Part shown: positions 40,543-53,394 of the stretch, in pieces
How the letters are laid out: every line of letters begins with the position of its first letter
Position numbering within the stretch: the first letter of the stretch is position 1
NCBI GenBank assembly: GCA_020832905.1
Contig: JAJHRG010000002.1
Span: forward strand, 1-64,000
Direction: 5' to 3'
Length of the DNA: 64,000 nt
From: Thermoproteota archaeon
GTDB lineage: Archaea > Thermoproteota > Methanomethylicia > Methanomethylicales > Methanomethylicaceae
Made by a program: the position numbers and the translations under genes
Notes under the pieces: generated by a model
Seen by the model: only the letters and a program-made list of their open reading frames with translations
What the model was told of the DNA's origin: nothing
Databases searched by the model: none

Positions 40543-41760
40543 TTGGTGCATAAAATGAAAATTCCAAAGGAGAGACTAGAGAAGTATAGAAATATTAAAA
40601 GAGAATTTTCAGAAGAAGAATATATTAATATTCATCCAATACAAAGAGGTGGAGTTTTAACAGAAGAAGCAATGAGAGCACTAATTGAATTTGGAGATGG
40701 ATATTCTGTATGTGATTTTTGTCCACCAAAAGAAGCTAGACTTGATATGATTACTCGTCCACCTATAAGAGATTTTTATGAGGATTTAGCAAAATTTTTA
40801 GGAATGGATTATGTAAGAGTAGTAACAAGATGTAGAGAAGCAATATTTATTGCTTTTAAAATGCTTAGTAAACCAAATGATTATGTTATAATTGATAGTA
40901 ATGCTCATTATTCTACATATCTTGCTGCAGAATTATGTGAATTAAGAATAAAAGAAGTACCAAATAATGGATATCCTGAATTTAAGATTAATTTAGAAGC
41001 TTATGTTGATAAAATTGAAGAAGTAAAAAAAGAAACAGGAAAATTACCATCAGCAATATTATTAACTCATGTAGATTATTTATATGGAAATTTAAATGAT
41101 GCAAAAATTGTAGGAAAAATTGCTAAAGATTATAATATTCCTTTTATATTAAATTGTGCATATAGTGCAGGATTAATGCCAATTAATGGAAAAGAACTTG
41201 GAGCAGATATAATTACTGGAAGTGGACATAAAAGCTGGGCTGCAAGTGCACCTACAGGAATTTTAGCAATTAATGAATCATTAAAAGAAAAAATATTAGC
41301 AAGATCAAAAATTTCTGGAGATATAACAAAAAGAGAATTTAAAAATAAAGAAGTTGCACTTCTTGGATGTACAGTAATGGGAGCACCTTTAATTACATTA
41401 ATGGCTTCTTTTCCAAAGATTGTAGAAAGAGTAGAAAAATGGGAAGAAGAAGTTAATAAAACAAGATATTTAGTATCAGAATTAGAAAGAATAGAAGGAT
41501 TTAAGCAATTAGGTATTAGACCAAAATTACATACATTAACTCATATGGAATCTGAAAGCTTTTATAGAGTATCACTTAATCATAAAAGAAAAGGATTTTT
41601 CTTATATGAAGAATTAAGAGAAAGAAAAATTGTAGGAATTCAACCTGGATTAACTAAGCATTTTAAGTTTAATACATATGGATTAACATGGGAACAAATT
41701 AAATATGTAAGAGATGCATTTTTTGATATTGCAAAAAAGTACAATATAGAAATTCACTAA
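40543..41760 (+). CDS. pscS: O-phospho-L-seryl-tRNA:Cys-tRNA synthase (SepCysS)
   Basis: INIHPIQRGGVLTEEA; CDFC plus LLGCTVMGAPL cysteines; GSGHKSWAASAPTG PLP lysine region. Confidence 0.88.
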   Translation: MVHKMKIPKERLEKYRNIKREFSEEEYINIHPIQRGGVLTEEAMRALIEFGDGYSVCDFCPPKEARLDMITRPPIRDFYEDLAKFLGMDYVRVVTRCREAIFIAFKMLSKPNDYVIIDSNAHYSTYLAAELCELRIKEVPNNGYPEFKINLEAYVDKIEEVKKETGKLPSAILLTHVDYLYGNLNDAKIVGKIAKDYNIPFILNCAYSAGLMPINGKELGADIITGSGHKSWAASAPTGILAINESLKEKILARSKISGDITKREFKNKEVALLGCTVMGAPLITLMASFPKIVERVEKWEEEVNKTRYLVSELERIEGFKQLGIRPKLHTLTHMESESFYRVSLNHKRKGFFLYEELRERKIVGIQPGLTKHFKFNTYGLTWEQIKYVRDAFFDIAKKYNIEIH

Positions 41761-42440
41761 GTAATTTTTTTAAGTAATTGAATTGGATTATTATAAATAA
41801 CTTCATATGCTTTTTCTTCATTTAATCCTGCTCCTTTTGCTATTGAAATAGCTATTTCTGGAGATAATAAATCATCAATAGTATGAGCATCTGAATTTAC
41901 TAATAGTTTTGCTCCAATTTTTTCTGCTAATTTAGCTATATGACCATTTGTTAAACAATGTCCTTTTCTATAAGAAATTTCAAGAAAAATATTATTTTCC
42001 TTTGCATTTATAACATCTTCTTCAGATATAATACCAGGATGAGCTAAAATATCAACATCTTGACATTTACATGCTATAGAATTAGTATTAGGAGCTACTG
42101 GTTCTACTATTGTTTCTCCATGTACTATAACAATTTTTGCACCAATTCTTTTTGCTTCTTTAGCTAATAAAGGAATACTCTTTGGAGGAATATGTGTTAA
42201 CTCAACACCTGGTATTAAAGTAAAATCATCATAATATTTTGAAACTAAATCTGAAGCTTTTATTATTGCTTTTACTACTTCTTCTATATTTGATGAATCT
42301 ACATGATCTGTTATTGCTACTGTCTTATTATTAAGTACATATGCTCTTCTTACAATTTCTAATGGTAATAAATCTCCATCACTAAATATAGAATGAATAT
42401 GAAAATCAAAAATTTTTTCCATTTTATCACCTTTTTTCAA
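41757..42440 (-). CDS. PHP-domain phosphoesterase
   Basis: FDFHIHSIFSDGDLLPLEIV; VNSDAHTIDDL. Confidence 0.9.
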   Translation of the reverse strand: MKKGDKMEKIFDFHIHSIFSDGDLLPLEIVRRAYVLNNKTVAITDHVDSSNIEEVVKAIIKASDLVSKYYDDFTLIPGVELTHIPPKSIPLLAKEAKRIGAKIVIVHGETIVEPVAPNTNSIACKCQDVDILAHPGIISEEDVINAKENNIFLEISYRKGHCLTNGHIAKLAEKIGAKLLVNSDAHTIDDLLSPEIAISIAKGAGLNEEKAYEVIYNNPIQLLKKIT

Positions 42441-42481
42441 ATATATATAGAAGTATATATAATATTATTTCAAAATCTAAG

Positions 42482-43594
42482 GTGATTTATATGCATATAA
42501 CACCATGGGAAGTAAAAGGAGAAGTAAATTATGATGAAATAGTAAAAGAATTTGGTATTAAATTAATAACAGATGATATAATAGAAAGACTTAAAAAATA
42601 CACAAGTAATATTCATGTATTACTAAGAAGAAAAATATTTTTTGCTCATAGAGAATTTGAAAAATGGTTAGATTCTTTTGATAATGGAATTAAAGTTATT
42701 CTATATACTGGAAGAGGACCTTCAGGATATACTCATTTAGGACATTTAATACCATGGATATTTACAAAATATTTACAAGATGTATTTAAAGCTGATTTAT
42801 ACTTTCAAATAACTGATGATGAAAAATTTCTTATTCATCCAGAAATGAGTATGGAAGATATAGAAAATTTTACTAATGATAATATATTGGATATTATAGC
42901 TGTTGGATTTGATCCTGAAAGAACTAAAATATTTACAAATTTAAATTATAAAGAAATATATAGAATTGCAGTTAGAATTGCAAGACATATTACATTTTCT
43001 ACAGCAAAAGCAACATTTGGATTTACTGAAAGTTCTAATATTGGTATAATATTCTTTCCAGCAATGCAAGCAGCTCCTTGTTTTCTATATCAAATATTAG
43101 AAGGAAAAGATGCTCATGTACTAATACCATGTGCTATAGATCAAGAACCATATTGGAGAATTACAAGAGATGTTGCACCAAAGCTTAGATTTAGAAAACC
43201 TGCAGGAATTTATAGTAAATTTATACCTGGATTAGGAGCAAATGGAAAAATGAGTACAAGTCGTCCTGAAACATGTATATTTTTAAAAGATACTCCTGAG
43301 GATGTAAAAAAGAAAATTTGGAATGCATTTACTGGAGGACAACCTACATTAAAAGAACAAAGAGAAAAAGGAGGAAATCCTAGTATTTGTGTTGTATATT
43401 GGTATTTATACTTCTATTTTGAAGATGATGATAAAAAAGTAGAAGAAATTTATAATGAATGTATAAGTGGAAAAAGAATTTGTGGTGAATGTAAGGAATT
43501 ATTAACAAAGAAAATTATAGAATTTCTTATAGAACATAAAAAAAGAAGAGAAAAAGCAAAAGATATGGTAGAAAAATATCTACTAAAAGATTAG
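42482..43594 (+). CDS. trpS: Tryptophanyl-tRNA synthetase
   Basis: GRGPSGYTHLGHLIPW (HIGH), GKMSTS (KMSKS). Confidence 0.92.
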   Translation: MIYMHITPWEVKGEVNYDEIVKEFGIKLITDDIIERLKKYTSNIHVLLRRKIFFAHREFEKWLDSFDNGIKVILYTGRGPSGYTHLGHLIPWIFTKYLQDVFKADLYFQITDDEKFLIHPEMSMEDIENFTNDNILDIIAVGFDPERTKIFTNLNYKEIYRIAVRIARHITFSTAKATFGFTESSNIGIIFFPAMQAAPCFLYQILEGKDAHVLIPCAIDQEPYWRITRDVAPKLRFRKPAGIYSKFIPGLGANGKMSTSRPETCIFLKDTPEDVKKKIWNAFTGGQPTLKEQREKGGNPSICVVYWYLYFYFEDDDKKVEEIYNECISGKRICGECKELLTKKIIEFLIEHKKRREKAKDMVEKYLLKD

Positions 43595-43603
43595 GGGATA
43601 TAA

Positions 43604-44155
43604 TTGAGAATAATTATTGCTATTACAGGTGCAAGTGGAGTAATATATGGATATAAATTAATTAAAGAACTTTATAAAAATAATGAATTAATCATTATTG
43701 TAAGTGAAATTGGATTAAAAATTTTAGATTATGAATTAGGAATTAAAGAAGAAGAATTAATGAAATATGGTAAATTCTATAGAGATAATGAAATAACAGC
43801 TCCTATGGCTAGTGGAAGTTATTATTTTGATGCAATGATAATAGCTCCATGTTCTATGAAAACATTAGCATGTATTGCTAATGGTATATCACTATCATTA
43901 ATACATAGAGTTGCTGATGTAGCTTTAAAAGAAGGAAGAAAATTAATAGTATTGATAAGAGAAATGCCATTAAATATAATACATTTAGAAAATATGCTAA
44001 AATTAGCAAAAGCTGGAGGTATTATATTTCCAGCATGTCCAGGATTTTATCATAAGCCAAGTAGTATAGATGATTTAGTAAATCATGTAATTGGAAAAAT
44101 TTTAGATTATTTAAAAATTCCTCATAATTTATATAAACGTTGGTCAAATGATTAA
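43604..44155 (+). CDS. ubiX: UbiX-family flavin prenyltransferase
   Basis: [54 protein letters not shown]. Confidence 0.93.
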   Translation: MRIIIAITGASGVIYGYKLIKELYKNNELIIIVSEIGLKILDYELGIKEEELMKYGKFYRDNEITAPMASGSYYFDAMIIAPCSMKTLACIANGISLSLIHRVADVALKEGRKLIVLIREMPLNIIHLENMLKLAKAGGIIFPACPGFYHKPSSIDDLVNHVIGKILDYLKIPHNLYKRWSND

Positions 44156-44478
44156 AAATTTTCTAAGAATTTCTCTATACATTTTTTAGAATTATTAATT
44201 AATACTTCAATATCTTCTTTTGTTGCATTTTCTATATGAATACCACAAATTACTATTACTTTACTATTTAATTTTTTGAAAATTTTCTCTGAAGCATAAT
44301 GAGAAATTATATAATCTTTGTGTCCAAGAAAAGATATGGAAAAAGGATATTCACTATTACATATAGAAATAGAACCGATATGAGGTTTTTCACCACCATA
44401 TATAATTACTAAAAGTTCATCTCCAATTTTAAAATAATTTAAATATACTTTATATTTTCCTTCTCCAAATTCAATCAT
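44152..44478 (-). CDS. LpdD-like prenylated-flavin chaperone-type domain protein
   Basis: [16 protein letters not shown]...[21 protein letters not shown]; adjacent to ubiX. Confidence 0.6.
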   Translation of the reverse strand: MIEFGEGKYKVYLNYFKIGDELLVIIYGGEKPHIGSISICNSEYPFSISFLGHKDYIISHYASEKIFKKLNSKVIVICGIHIENATKEDIEVLINNSKKCIEKFLENF

Positions 44479-46011
44479 TTAAAAACCAGGAACCTCCTCT
44501 AATAGCATTCCTTCTATCATGAATGGTGGATTTCTTGAAATAAGATCAATTGCTTCTTTAAGCTTTGTACTTCTTTCTGCATATATTTCTATAATAGGAT
44601 CTCCTTTTTTTACAGCATATCCCATTTTTGCATAAAGCTTAACACCAGCTCCTTTATCAATAGGAGCACCTGCAGCTCTTGCTATAGCATTTATAGCAGA
44701 ATTACTTATACTACTTATATAACCATCAGTTGGTGCTACTACTACATATCTTTTATCTCCTAATGGAATTTCATCTGGTTTTATATTTGGATTTCCTCCT
44801 TGAGCTTCTATTATTTCCTTCATTTTTTGATATGCTTTTCCACTTCTCAAAATTTCTTTTGCCATATCTTGTCCTCCACCTTTAGTAGTAAGACCTGTCA
44901 TTTCAAATAGCATACCTGCAAGAGCTGTAGATTTTTCTATAAGACTTTTTGGTCCATTACCCATTAATGTTTCAAGAGCTTCTTTTGCTTCTAATGCTGG
45001 ACCAACTGTATGTCCTACAGGCTGACCTCCATATGTAATACCACATCTTACTCTTATGTCTAACCTATTACCTAATTCAATAAATTGATTTGCAATTTTT
45101 CTTGCTTCATCAAAATTTTCTACTTTTGCTCCTCTTCCTACTGGAATATCTAAAACTAATGTCTTTATATTCATGGCTAATTTCTTAGCCATTATTGATG
45201 CTAACATTTGTGATAATGGATCAATAGATAATACATGTTCAATTCTAATGAAAATATCATCAGCTGGTGCTATATTTAAACTTCCACCCCAAACTATAAA
45301 TCCACCAGTTTTTTTCAAAATTCTTTTTAATTCTCCAGCTGAAAAATTAACTGGAGCAAGAACTTCCATTGTATCTGCAGTACCAGATGGACTTGTTATA
45401 GCTCTACTACTAGTTTTAGGAATTTTTAATCCAGCTGATGCAACAATTGGAACAATTAATAATGATACTTTATTTCCAGGAACACCACCTATAGAATGCT
45501 TATCTACAACAGGTTCTTCAAAATCAATAATATTTCCATTTTCTGCAATAGCACGTGTAAGATTTTCAATTTCATCCATATTCATACCTACATATTCTTC
45601 TGCCATAAGAAAAGCAGCAATTTCAATTTGACTTAATGAATATGAAACAACATCTTTAATAATTTGATTAATTTCACTTTTAGTTAAAGTCTTACCTTTC
45701 ATTTTTTTCTTTATATATTCAACTGATAATGGTGTAGGAGCAGGATTAACTTCAATATTTTCTCCATCTTTTATTGGAAAATCTTTTAAGATATCTCTAT
45801 ATATTCCAATTTCTCCAGGATTAACAAGTGTTTTTGTAATTTCAGTAAAACATACTATACTTTCACAAATACCAGTAGTAGATACATCACATCTATTTAA
45901 GCGAACTCTATCATTTAATTTTAACATTAAGTTTTTTGCATCTTCTTCATTTAAAACAATACTTTTTTCTCCAGTAATTATATCAATTATTTTTGCTTTT
46001 AGTACTACCAT
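44479..46011 (-). CDS. deoA: AMP phosphorylase
   Basis: DKHSIGGVPGNKVSLLIVPIVASAGLKIPKTSSRAITSPSGTADTMEV. Confidence 0.92.
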   Translation of the reverse strand: MVVLKAKIIDIITGEKSIVLNEEDAKNLMLKLNDRVRLNRCDVSTTGICESIVCFTEITKTLVNPGEIGIYRDILKDFPIKDGENIEVNPAPTPLSVEYIKKKMKGKTLTKSEINQIIKDVVSYSLSQIEIAAFLMAEEYVGMNMDEIENLTRAIAENGNIIDFEEPVVDKHSIGGVPGNKVSLLIVPIVASAGLKIPKTSSRAITSPSGTADTMEVLAPVNFSAGELKRILKKTGGFIVWGGSLNIAPADDIFIRIEHVLSIDPLSQMLASIMAKKLAMNIKTLVLDIPVGRGAKVENFDEARKIANQFIELGNRLDIRVRCGITYGGQPVGHTVGPALEAKEALETLMGNGPKSLIEKSTALAGMLFEMTGLTTKGGGQDMAKEILRSGKAYQKMKEIIEAQGGNPNIKPDEIPLGDKRYVVVAPTDGYISSISNSAINAIARAAGAPIDKGAGVKLYAKMGYAVKKGDPIIEIYAERSTKLKEAIDLISRNPPFMIEGMLLEEVPGF

Positions 46012-46036
46012 AATTTAATAAAAAATAAAGAAATAA

Positions 46037-49162
<3,126 letters not shown>

Positions 49163-49177
49163 TAATACTCCCCTAGA

Positions 49178-50371
49178 TTATGTAACTCCTGAATATCCTT
49201 CAAACATTTGCTGATATAAATCTAATAAATCATCTCTTGATGGTTTTCTTGGATTTTTAGTAATAAATCTTGAATAATTCTTTAATAAGTCATCAACCAT
49301 TTTCTCTAAGTTTTTTTCTTCAACTCCAATATCACTAAGATTTGTTGGAATATTAAGATTCTCCATAATTTCTAATAATCTTGAAGAGATGTATGTGCTT
49401 ATTTCATAATTTGATAATCCTGTAATATCTAAATTAAAAGCTGAGGCAATTAAACTAATTTTATCTGGAATAGCAATTGAGTTAAATTCTACTACATATG
49501 GTTGAGGTATGGCAACAGAAATACCATGAGGTAGCTTATAATCTACCGCATAAGTATAGGCAATTCCATGAGGTAAACATAGTCCTGTATTCATAAAGCT
49601 TAATGCTGAAAGTAAAGAAGCCATAGCAATAGCAGTTCTTGCTTCAATATCATCTCCATTACAATATGCACGTTCTAAATATCTATCTGAAAGTCTTATT
49701 GCTTCAAATGCTAAAGATTCTGTAATAGAATTAGAATCAATACTCATAATTGATTCTATTGCATGACATAAAGCATCAATTCCAGCTGATACTGTAACAT
49801 TAGGAGGAGCACTAATAGAAAGCATAGGATCAATAATTGCTAATGATGGATATAGAAATGAGTGATAAAGTGCTAACTTTTTTCCATTATCTATTACAAC
49901 AGAAATAGGTGTTATCTCTGATCCTGTTCCAGACAATGTTGGTATAGTTACAATAGGAGGTCCTCTATTTTGAATAATTTCTCCTTTAAAATAAGAAATA
50001 GGATCCTTATCATTTGTTACTAATATAGAAGCAATTTTTGCCATATCTAATGAGCTTCCTCCACCAATACCAATAATAAGAGATGGTTTTAATTCTCTTG
50101 CTTTTTTTGCTAATAGTAAAAGATTAGAAGAATCAGGTTCAGAAATAACATCATTAAATTCATAGACTTTAGATATTGAAGATAAAGTATCATAGATTTT
50201 CTTATAGCCTTCAGTATTACATACATTTCTTCCACTTACTATTAATATAGAACTTGTATCAAATTTCTTTATTTCATCTAATAGTTTACTTAAAGAATTT
50301 GGACCAAATACTATTCTTGTAGGTGCTTGAAATGTATATATTCTAAATAGCCTATGGTACATTTTAATCAC
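49178..50371 (-). CDS. Iron-containing alcohol dehydrogenase
   Basis: IGIGGGSSLDMAK; PTLSGTGSEIT; GIDALCHAIES; LCLPHGIAY. Confidence 0.92.
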   Translation of the reverse strand: MIKMYHRLFRIYTFQAPTRIVFGPNSLSKLLDEIKKFDTSSILIVSGRNVCNTEGYKKIYDTLSSISKVYEFNDVISEPDSSNLLLLAKKARELKPSLIIGIGGGSSLDMAKIASILVTNDKDPISYFKGEIIQNRGPPIVTIPTLSGTGSEITPISVVIDNGKKLALYHSFLYPSLAIIDPMLSISAPPNVTVSAGIDALCHAIESIMSIDSNSITESLAFEAIRLSDRYLERAYCNGDDIEARTAIAMASLLSALSFMNTGLCLPHGIAYTYAVDYKLPHGISVAIPQPYVVEFNSIAIPDKISLIASAFNLDITGLSNYEISTYISSRLLEIMENLNIPTNLSDIGVEEKNLEKMVDDLLKNYSRFITKNPRKPSRDDLLDLYQQMFEGYSGVT

Positions 50372-50411
50372 TAAATTTAATACTTCTCTCCTTTTATATA
50401 TAACTATTATA

Positions 50412-51530
50412 GTGAATATAGGTGATTATATGATAAGTAGAGAAGAAATATGGAATATAATAGAAAATTATGATTTAAATAATATTCATATTGGAGTTCT
50501 TGGAAGTCATTCTGCTTTAGATATACTAGATGGGGCAAAAGATGAAGGATTTAAAACTGTTATAGTATGTCAAAAAGGAAGAGAAAAAACATATCTAAAA
50601 TATTATAAAAGATTAGTTGATGATTATGTCTTATTAGATAAATTCTCAATGATGATAAATAATGATATTCAAAATTTCTTAAGAAATAAAAACACTATAT
50701 TTATTCCGCATAGAGCATTTTCAACTTATATAACTTATGAAGATATTGAAAATAATTTCTTAATTCCTATATTTGGAAATAGATATATGCTAAGAACTGA
50801 AGAAAGAAATTTTGAAAAAAATCAGTATTATTTACTTGAAAAAGCAGGAATAAGACAACCAAAGAAATTTAAATCACCATCAGAAATAGATAGACTTGTT
50901 ATTGTAAAAGTTCAAGAAGCAAAAAGAAAAATAGAAAGAGCATTCTTTACAGCAATAAGTGAAGAAGATTTTTGGAAAAAAGCAAATAAAAGAATTGAAG
51001 AAGGAGTAATAAGAAGAGAAGATTTAGAAAAAGCAGTAATAGAGGAATTTGTTATAGGAACTTACTTTAATTTTAACTTTTTCTATTCTCCATTAAAAAA
51101 TGAATTAGAATTTATGGGTATTGATAGAAGACTACAAACAAATTTACATGATTTTATTTCTCTTCCTGCAAAACAACAATTAGAAATTGATATAATATTA
51201 CAAAATATAGAAATTGGACATATGGGCGCAACAATAAGAGAATCAATGCTTGAAAAAGTATTTGAAATTGGAGAAAAATTTGTTGAAGTAACAAAAAGAG
51301 AATTTCCTCCTGGAATAATTGGACCTTTTGCACTACAAGGAGCAGTTACAAAAGATCAAGAAATTGTAATATTTGATGTTTCTCCAAGAATGCCAGGAAG
51401 TCCTGTAATAGGAACTACTAGTCCATATACAAAATATGCTTATGGAATTCAAATGAGTATAGGAAGAAGAATTGCAAGAGAAATAAAAGAAGCAATAGAA
51501 ACTGGAAGAATAAAGGAGTTGATTACATGA
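50412..51530 (+). CDS. purP: FAICAR synthetase PurP (copy 1)
   Basis: GVLGSHSALDILDGAKDEGFKT; ATP-grasp; GPFALQGAVTKDQEIVIFDVSPRMPGSP. Confidence 0.9.
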   Translation: MNIGDYMISREEIWNIIENYDLNNIHIGVLGSHSALDILDGAKDEGFKTVIVCQKGREKTYLKYYKRLVDDYVLLDKFSMMINNDIQNFLRNKNTIFIPHRAFSTYITYEDIENNFLIPIFGNRYMLRTEERNFEKNQYYLLEKAGIRQPKKFKSPSEIDRLVIVKVQEAKRKIERAFFTAISEEDFWKKANKRIEEGVIRREDLEKAVIEEFVIGTYFNFNFFYSPLKNELEFMGIDRRLQTNLHDFISLPAKQQLEIDIILQNIEIGHMGATIRESMLEKVFEIGEKFVEVTKREFPPGIIGPFALQGAVTKDQEIVIFDVSPRMPGSPVIGTTSPYTKYAYGIQMSIGRRIAREIKEAIETGRIKELIT

Positions 51531-52549
51531 GCTATATATCTGTTATAAGTTCTCATTCTGCACTTCAAATAATAAAAGGTGCAAAAGATGAAAATTTAAA
51601 AACTATATTACTTTGCTTTAAGGAAAGAGAAAAATTCTATAAAATGTACTGTTCACCTGATAAAATAATAATAATTAATAAAATTGAAGATATAATGAAA
51701 GAAGAAATACAGAAAGAAATTATGGAAGCTATTTTTATACCTCATGGAACATTAATTTCTGAAAAAAATTTAGATAAATTTGAAAAAGAATTTAGACCAA
51801 GAGTATTTGGAAATAAATGGATATTCAAATGGGAATCTGATAGAATTTTAAAAGATAGATTATTAAGAGAAGCAAGAATAAGAACTCCTCAATATTTTGA
51901 AAGTATAAATGATGTTGATAGACCTGTAATTGTAAAGCTTCCTGGAGCAGAAGGAGGAAGAGGATACTTTATAGCAAGAAATAAAGAAGATTTAAAAAAT
52001 AAATTAGAAGAACTAACTAAAAGAGGATTATTAAAAAATAAGGAAAATATTTTCATTCAAGAGTATATAATTGGAGTGACAATTTATCCACATTTTTTCT
52101 ACTCACCAATATATAATAGGTTGGAAATACTTGGATGTGATAGAAGATATGAAACAAATGTAGATGCAATTGGAAGAATTCCTGCAAAAGATCAATTAGA
52201 ATTAAATATTATTCCTACATTTACTGTAATAGGAAATATACCAATAGTATTAAGAGAATCTCTTTTACCAGAAATACAAGAAATAGGAGAAAAATTTGTT
52301 GAAGCTACTAAAAAATTAGTACCTCCTGGAATAATTGGACCTTTTTGTTTAGAAATGATTTGTAATGAAGAAGGAGAATTGTATACATTTGAATTTTCTG
52401 GAAGAATAGTAGCAGGAACTAATTTATTTATTAATGGATCATTATATAGCATACTATTATTTAATGAACCAATGAGTATGGGAAGAAGAATTGCAAGAGA
52501 AATAAGAAAAGCTATTGAAAATAATAAATTAGAAAGTATTACAACATAG
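51527..52549 (+). CDS. purP: FAICAR synthetase-like PurP paralogue (copy 2)
   Basis: SSHSALQIIKGAKDENLKT; PVIVKLPGAEGGRGYFIA; overlaps copy 1 by ATGA. Confidence 0.85.
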   Translation: MSYISVISSHSALQIIKGAKDENLKTILLCFKEREKFYKMYCSPDKIIIINKIEDIMKEEIQKEIMEAIFIPHGTLISEKNLDKFEKEFRPRVFGNKWIFKWESDRILKDRLLREARIRTPQYFESINDVDRPVIVKLPGAEGGRGYFIARNKEDLKNKLEELTKRGLLKNKENIFIQEYIIGVTIYPHFFYSPIYNRLEILGCDRRYETNVDAIGRIPAKDQLELNIIPTFTVIGNIPIVLRESLLPEIQEIGEKFVEATKKLVPPGIIGPFCLEMICNEEGELYTFEFSGRIVAGTNLFINGSLYSILLFNEPMSMGRRIAREIRKAIENNKLESITT

Positions 52550-52557
52550 GTGATTAT

Positions 52558-53226
52558 ATGTATCATATAAAATGTTCAAAAGTTTCTGAAAGAGTAATAG
52601 TATGTGGAGATCCTTTTAGAACTAAGAAAATAGCTTCATTTCTTGAAAATCCAAAACTTATAAATGAAAATAGATGCTTATTAACATATACTGGTATTTA
52701 TAAAGATAAAGAAATTACAGTATCCACTACAGGTATGGGAACGCCTTCTGCAGCAATAGTAATTGAGGAGCTTATAAAACTTGGTGCAAAAATTATAATA
52801 AGAGTAGGAACTACAGGAAGTGCAAAAGAAAATATAGAAGTTGGTGATATAATAGTACCAACATTAGCTATACCTTTAGATGGAACAACTAATACTTATT
52901 TAAAAAGATTTAAAGTAAATACAAAAGCTAATGAAGAACTAATTGAGATAATAAAGAAGTTTTTAAAAGGATATAAGTATCATATTGGACCAATATGTAC
53001 AAGTGATGTTTTTTATTTAGAAGAAGAAGAAAAAGATGTTTTAAGTTATGATATGGAATGTTCAATAATATTTGCTATAGCAAACATAAGAAATTGTAAA
53101 GCTGCAGCAATATTAACTGTTAATGGTAAAGCTTGGAGTGAACCTAGAATTATTGAAAATGATAAAGTTAATGAAAGTATTAATGTATGTATTAAAGTAG
53201 CTTTAAATACTTTAGCCAGTATATAA
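52558..53226 (+). CDS. Nucleoside/uridine phosphorylase family protein
   Basis: VIVCGDPFRTKKIASFL; STTGMGTPSAAIVIEELIKLGAKIIIRVGTTGS. Confidence 0.92.
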   Translation: MYHIKCSKVSERVIVCGDPFRTKKIASFLENPKLINENRCLLTYTGIYKDKEITVSTTGMGTPSAAIVIEELIKLGAKIIIRVGTTGSAKENIEVGDIIVPTLAIPLDGTTNTYLKRFKVNTKANEELIEIIKKFLKGYKYHIGPICTSDVFYLEEEEKDVLSYDMECSIIFAIANIRNCKAAAILTVNGKAWSEPRIIENDKVNESINVCIKVALNTLASI

Positions 53227-53350
53227 AATTAATTTAGTTAAATTAAAGTAAATAACAATATTTTTTGTTAATTCTAAGCATAAATATGGCAAACAATTTT
53301 TTATTGTATATTGAAAAAATATAATTTAACAAAATAAGAATTTTAGATGA

Positions 53351-53364
53351 AAATGTATAATAGG
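53351..53364 (+). promoter_or_regulatory. Candidate TATA/BRE promoter of the structured RNA (aaatgtataatagg)
   Basis: Purine-rich BRE-like GATGAAA followed by TGTATAATA; ~26 nt downstream lies ~10 nt before helix P1. Confidence 0.35.
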
Positions 53365-53394
53365 AGTTAAGAAAGTAAAAAGCAATTATTATAT

